DNA of 64,000 nucleotides from Acanthopleura granulata. Taxonomy: Eukaryota; Mollusca; Polyplacophora; Chitonida; Chitonidae. Shown here piece by piece: positions 60,272-64,000 of the stretch. The notes beneath the pieces were generated by a model. It made no database searches, had not been told where the DNA came from, and worked only from the letters and a program-made list of their open reading frames with translations. The DNA lies in NCBI GenBank assembly GCA_016165875.1, contig JABBOT010000002.1:38901868-38965867 (forward strand), in the 5' to 3' direction. Positions within the stretch are counted from its first letter, which is position 1. Each line of letters begins with the position of its first letter. Both the position numbers and the translations under genes were made by a program.

Positions 60272-60850
60272 CATATTATTATTACATGTCGTTATACTTT
60301 AAAATGATCAACAGAAATCTGCTGGCATGGTTTTCTAGCAAACATGGATAATGTTATTATATCTATCAAATTCTATTGCTATATTCTTTGGCCATTTTAG
60401 CAGATGTTCCAGATTTCATGCTGTTAAATCCTGTATATCGGGAGGTTTAGAAAGTAGATGATTTCTTACAGCTAAAGGTAGGAGGTGTAATGAGTTTCAC
60501 ACTGAATTTTGAGTGAGTGTCAGTTGAACACACATACAACAGGCATTCATATTATCCAAGCAATCTGTAACTTGAGCTGCATCTGTTTTTTTACTTCAGA
60601 AGTGGCATATGTTGATATTGGTTGTAACAGTTGTTACATGCCAAAGAAGGTTATAGGAGAACTACAGAATTTTACCCGTAGATTCAACAGCTATCAGCCA
60701 TTTGTTGGAACATGTGAAGTTAGTGGTTGTTTGACTTATTTCCTGATGAGTGCTTGTACTGTACACATTGTTACAAACTGTACATGGAATGATGAAGATT
60801 TAAATTCAATTCAGCTGCATTTTACAACTGAGTGCAAAGACACACCAGAA

Positions 60851-60929
60851 CTTTTGGTAGTGCTACTTTTGGTTGTGCTACTTTTGGTAGTGCTACTTTG
60901 GGTAGTGCTACTTTTGGTTGTGCTACTTT
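60851..60929. repeat. 15-bp tandem repeat, about 5 copies
   Basis: CTTTTGGTAGTGCTA with A/T and T/G variants. The 15-nt period keeps all frames open and yields a hydrophobic VVLLL run in one frame. Confidence 0.92.
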
Positions 60930-61618
60930 CACCAGATTCATTTCCAGTAACTTTCTCATGTCTTCTAGGTTCAGTGATAATTACATTGTTGAACTTTGGT
61001 GATATTAATTAACACATGACTAAACCATTCAGTCATAGGTGATTACAGTTATGGTGTACTTGTAGGCGCAAAAACCCATTCATACATACATGTAGGTGCA
61101 AAGACCAAAATTGTCAATTCAAATCTCTAAGACACTCTTTGCAGATTCGTATTACACATTCATGTTAAAAAACTGTTTAGTTTTTGCATAACAAAGGGTT
61201 ATTGTTCATTGTTTTTCTTTAGCTCATATTTTGTGACACATTCTGGCAAAGGTATTATTTTGGCTGACGGAAATTGATTCTGCCTCAAAATTTTATTTTT
61301 CAAGGAAGCAAAAATGAATGATTTGCTGTTTACAATAATGCTTTGAATGGCTGGTTGCTTTCATTGGTTTGATATTTGAATGGACTAATGCTAGTGACAG
61401 TCTAACATGCTGGGTGGTCAGATGGCTGGCATGCGTTGTAATATTATAATCATGTCTAACATCATTTCCTGTCGTGTTTAGAATGAATGCAATTTAATGT
61501 GTAGTATACCTGAGTAGGGTGTTAAAATGCCTGTCAGGTTTTAAAAGAAATACGAATGGAACATGTCCAGCTGGTGTATTGAGAATGAATGAATGGACAA
61601 ATAAATTATTCTGGATTT

Positions 61619-61726
61619 AATGAAGGATGAATGGATGTTTATGTCCTGACATTTGATGAAGGATGAATGGATGTTAATGTCCTGACATTTGATGAAGGAT
61701 AAATGGATGTGAATGTCCTGACATCA
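61619..61726. repeat. 36-bp tandem repeat, three copies
   Basis: GATGAAGGATGAATGGATGT + TAATGTCCTGACATTT, three units with few changes. The sequence is unrelated to the 36-bp family at 45.7-47.5 kb. Confidence 0.92.
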
Positions 61727-61757
61727 CGTCCACTGTATTTCTTGTCATTTTGAGGAG

Positions 61758-61763
61758 AATAAA
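61758..61763 (+). terminator. Candidate polyadenylation signal (distal)
   Basis: AATAAA about 1.88 kb after the stop, followed within 40 bp by a T-rich downstream element. Confidence 0.4.
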
Positions 61764-61780
61764 GATCAAAAGTGTCTTGA

Positions 61781-63419
61781 AAGTAAATGCACTGTTTTTT
61801 CTTTGGAGGATGGCTATTTAGTCGTCCTTTGTATAGATATATTTTGCCTTTTTTTTCTGTTAGGAATTGAACATTTATACATTGTAACTGTACTCTGTAA
61901 GTGCTGACTTGGGCCTAGTGAAGTGTTTGGACAGTTAAGAACAGATGATAGCCTATGATGTAGATGATGTTCAGTGTCACAATCAAAACAGTAACACAAT
62001 GATATAGCATGAATGTGAAACTTCACAGTACCTGTTCTCACATTTGTTGTGTTTCTTGCAAATGAACCAGTTGTTTTGTCCAGACATGTACATGTATTTC
62101 CATGCCAGCATCTTTGTTTTTTTGTTTTCCACCAAAACCTGGTGGGTAGATAATTTTCCATGGTAGTGAACGTAACATGTGTTTGGTGACTTAAGATTCC
62201 TGTTGCTATTCATGGAAGGGTTTGCGTAAGGATGGTGCATACTGTTATGTTATGCTTGTGGTTACTGTATGATGGAATTTTAACTAACCTTTACTTGGCA
62301 AACACCATCATGTAACGAGATAACACCTTGCATGTTGGTGCATGGCAATTTACCGCCACCATCCAAGAAAAATCAGACCTCATATAAACTAAGCGTTTAG
62401 TCACCATTATTTGTGTGAAAGCTTAAAGTGTAAAAATGTCCTCAACCATGCAAGTGTATCAGTCAGTTATTCACTTTGTCAAGAGTGTAATCAGGATTTT
62501 GCCATTCTCTGTGTATTTGTACTTACAAAGTGTTTAACAGGTCATATTTCAGAAAGTTTATTTTGCTTGTGGGGAGCTGTGTTATATTGGGACCATTCTC
62601 ACACCCTAACAGTTGTGGTCACTGGGGACGTAGTTAACAGGTGACTAAAATTAACTCTAAACCATTGTGTACTCAGTCTTGGATGAGCGAGTTATTTCTG
62701 GGCATTTAATGACGATACCAGCCAGCATGTGTGGGGTACAATGTAGTGTATGTAGAACTTGTGTATATAGGGTAGGGATCTAGGTTAATGACCGTATTTG
62801 ATAATGTCTAATATAATATGTTCATGGAGGCTTTGTGATAGGTAAAACAAGCCCCTGTGTTATAGTTTGTACTTGAATTACTGCTTGGAGTTTACCACTT
62901 CATGATCTTTGTTTTTATCAGTGTAGTTGAGCTGTGTTACTGGTACATTCAACAAATATTTATTAATACGTGTTTCCTTATTGAATATAAATGACTTGAG
63001 TGCCAAGCACTGGGTGTGAGAAAAATGTCCAATAAAATTTTAATAACATAATAAATAAATCTCCCTGTTGTATTTGTATTTGTTATGAAGATTACTGGTA
63101 ACAAAGATTGAACTGTTGATGTTACTCAGCTGACGAACTGCTGCATATGCATGTATGTGAAACAGACAACCCTAAGCTAAGCTGACGTGTACAGCCTGGG
63201 TTCTCTTATCTGGAGTTATGTCCCTTTGATTACAGTCTGTGGAGAGTGAAAAGTGTTACAACAAGGCAGGAAATTTCAAATCAAACCTGTGAAGCCCTGG
63301 GGTGACTAGCCCATGAGTAGAACAGGATGTATTTATTTATGTGACTAGTGTTCACGGTGTGCACTTCGTCGATTTGAATATTTTTCTATACACCATACTG
63401 AAGGATTTCACGCATCATT
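61781..63419. other. No gene recognised
   Basis: AT-rich flank with ORFs of at most 115 codons and no domain. A further AATAAA cluster lies near 63,030-63,058. Confidence 0.5.
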
Positions 63420-63700
63420 GGTTGTTAGATTGAAACCACCAACCTTGAGCAAGTTGCTGAAAAGCCATTCCAACATGTGACAGACTTGTATTGTGTGAGA
63501 CAAGTGGTCTTCTACTAACCCAAGACTGCCCAAATGACCCCAGTAGCACGATCAACAGCTTCTGGTCACCAAGGACTCCTGTATGATGAGAGCAGAGGGA
63601 TTGCACAAATTCCCAGTCTGAGGCTGAGATTGAACCTGGACCTCATGCTCCCTGTGGCTGGTGTTGCTCACTTTCAACCACTGAGACCAACCTACTCCCA
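63420..63700 (-). mobile_element. Second tRNA-derived SINE family (family B), reverse orientation
   Basis: On the minus strand TGGTCTCAGTGG (A-box-like, 63,689-63,678) is followed about 41 bp later by GGTTCAATCTC (B-box, 63,636-63,626). This is the spacing and order of a pol III internal promoter. The downstream body differs from family A. Only one copy is clear in this window, so the 3' limit is uncertain. Confidence 0.5.
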
Positions 63701-63904
63701 GCTTTACTTGAGCAAACCTTAGTTGTTTGGTGGGAGGCAGGGTTATGGGAAGGAAACACTGGCACACAGATACACGTCACACAAAATCCCGCTTCTCCAT
63801 GTGTATTTCCTTCAAAATGATAGAACAGACATCTAAGAGCTTATCTGATGACATGCAAACCGTGCTCTAGAAACCTAAGGTACCTGACACACCTGCAGAT
63901 GTAA

Positions 63905-63985
63905 AAACTGCAGCCGATTTCTTGGAGGCTTGAGCAGGTTTCAAACAAGCACCTCTAGAGACTTTCCTGTATCACCCGAGCTAAT
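63905..63985 (-). mobile_element. Possible decayed tRNA-like SINE head
   Basis: Minus strand GAGGTGCTTGTTTGAAACCT resembles GAGGTTGCTGGTTTGAAACC at about 29,955-30,010 and carries a Box-B-like core. Only the short head is comparable. Confidence 0.3.
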
Positions 63986-64000
63986 TTTGAGCTCACAAAA

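Larger units (their letters stand above)
59881..61780 (+). other. Probable 3' UTR of the KLHL2/3-like gene
   Basis: Two plausible ends: AATAAA at 60,266-60,271 and AATAAA at 61,758-61,763, the latter followed by a T/G-rich stretch (CACTGTTTTTTCTTTGG). The 167-codon ORF at 60,509-61,012 relies on a 15-bp repeat and is not called. Confidence 0.5.

Noticed and set aside
60509..61012. 167-codon ORF with a hydrophobic VVLLL run downstream of the Kelch gene
   Set aside because: The hydrophobic part is a 15-bp tandem repeat and the rest has no domain. It lies in the probable 3' UTR.

Overview
The window is animal nuclear DNA, about 60% A+T. It has small exons with consensus GT/AG borders, long introns, tRNA-derived SINEs, a dead Tc1-type transposon and many minisatellites. 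The recurrent SINE tail (a TTGAGTACGGCGTAAAACACC-like block followed by AAATAAATAAAT) and the divergence of the proteins from vertebrate forms suggest a lophotrochozoan, most likely a mollusc. That assignment is inference.

Layout. (1) 1-5,239: no gene recognised, two SINE copies. (2) 5,400-11,568, + strand: a three-exon gene for a 151-residue secreted, probably GPI-anchored Ly6/uPAR three-finger protein. (3) 11,569-29,124: gene-poor, with a CRE-rich candidate promoter, a hairpin-like inverted repeat, a broken Tc1 element with recognisable terminal repeats (19,583-20,995), degenerate tandem repeats and SINE fragments. (4) 29,125-48,985, - strand: a 12-exon gene for a protein of about 1,630 residues with a calponin-homology (CH) actin-binding-type head, a very long Ser/Arg-rich middle and a coiled coil. 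I reconstructed it by intron phase; the short 5' exons and the true C-terminal exon are not visible as long ORFs. (5) 48,986-49,140: a short divergent promoter with NRF1-, ETS- and DR1-like motifs. (6) 49,140-59,880, + strand: a complete BTB-BACK-Kelch gene of 577 residues, recognisable as the invertebrate KLHL2/KLHL3 protein (Cullin-3 substrate adaptor). (7) 59,881-64,000: 3' UTR and intergenic DNA with small tandem repeats and a second tRNA-like SINE.

The most interesting pattern is that three minisatellites sit on, and appear to be built from, exon-intron junctions of the two large genes. A 47-bp array copies the last 30 coding bases plus the 5' splice site of the BTB exon. A 48-bp array copies a 3' splice site and exon start of the CH gene. 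A 34-bp array lies just upstream of, and resembles, a 3' splice site in the BACK region. Each repeat unit therefore carries a decoy splice site, and at least one decoy (donor at 51,867) would add 27 codons in frame. A separate 36-bp minisatellite of about 1.9 kb in intron 1 of the CH gene makes long, spurious Cys-rich ORFs.

All exon borders were read by eye from splice consensus, phase and protein similarity. No alignment, transcript or database search was run.
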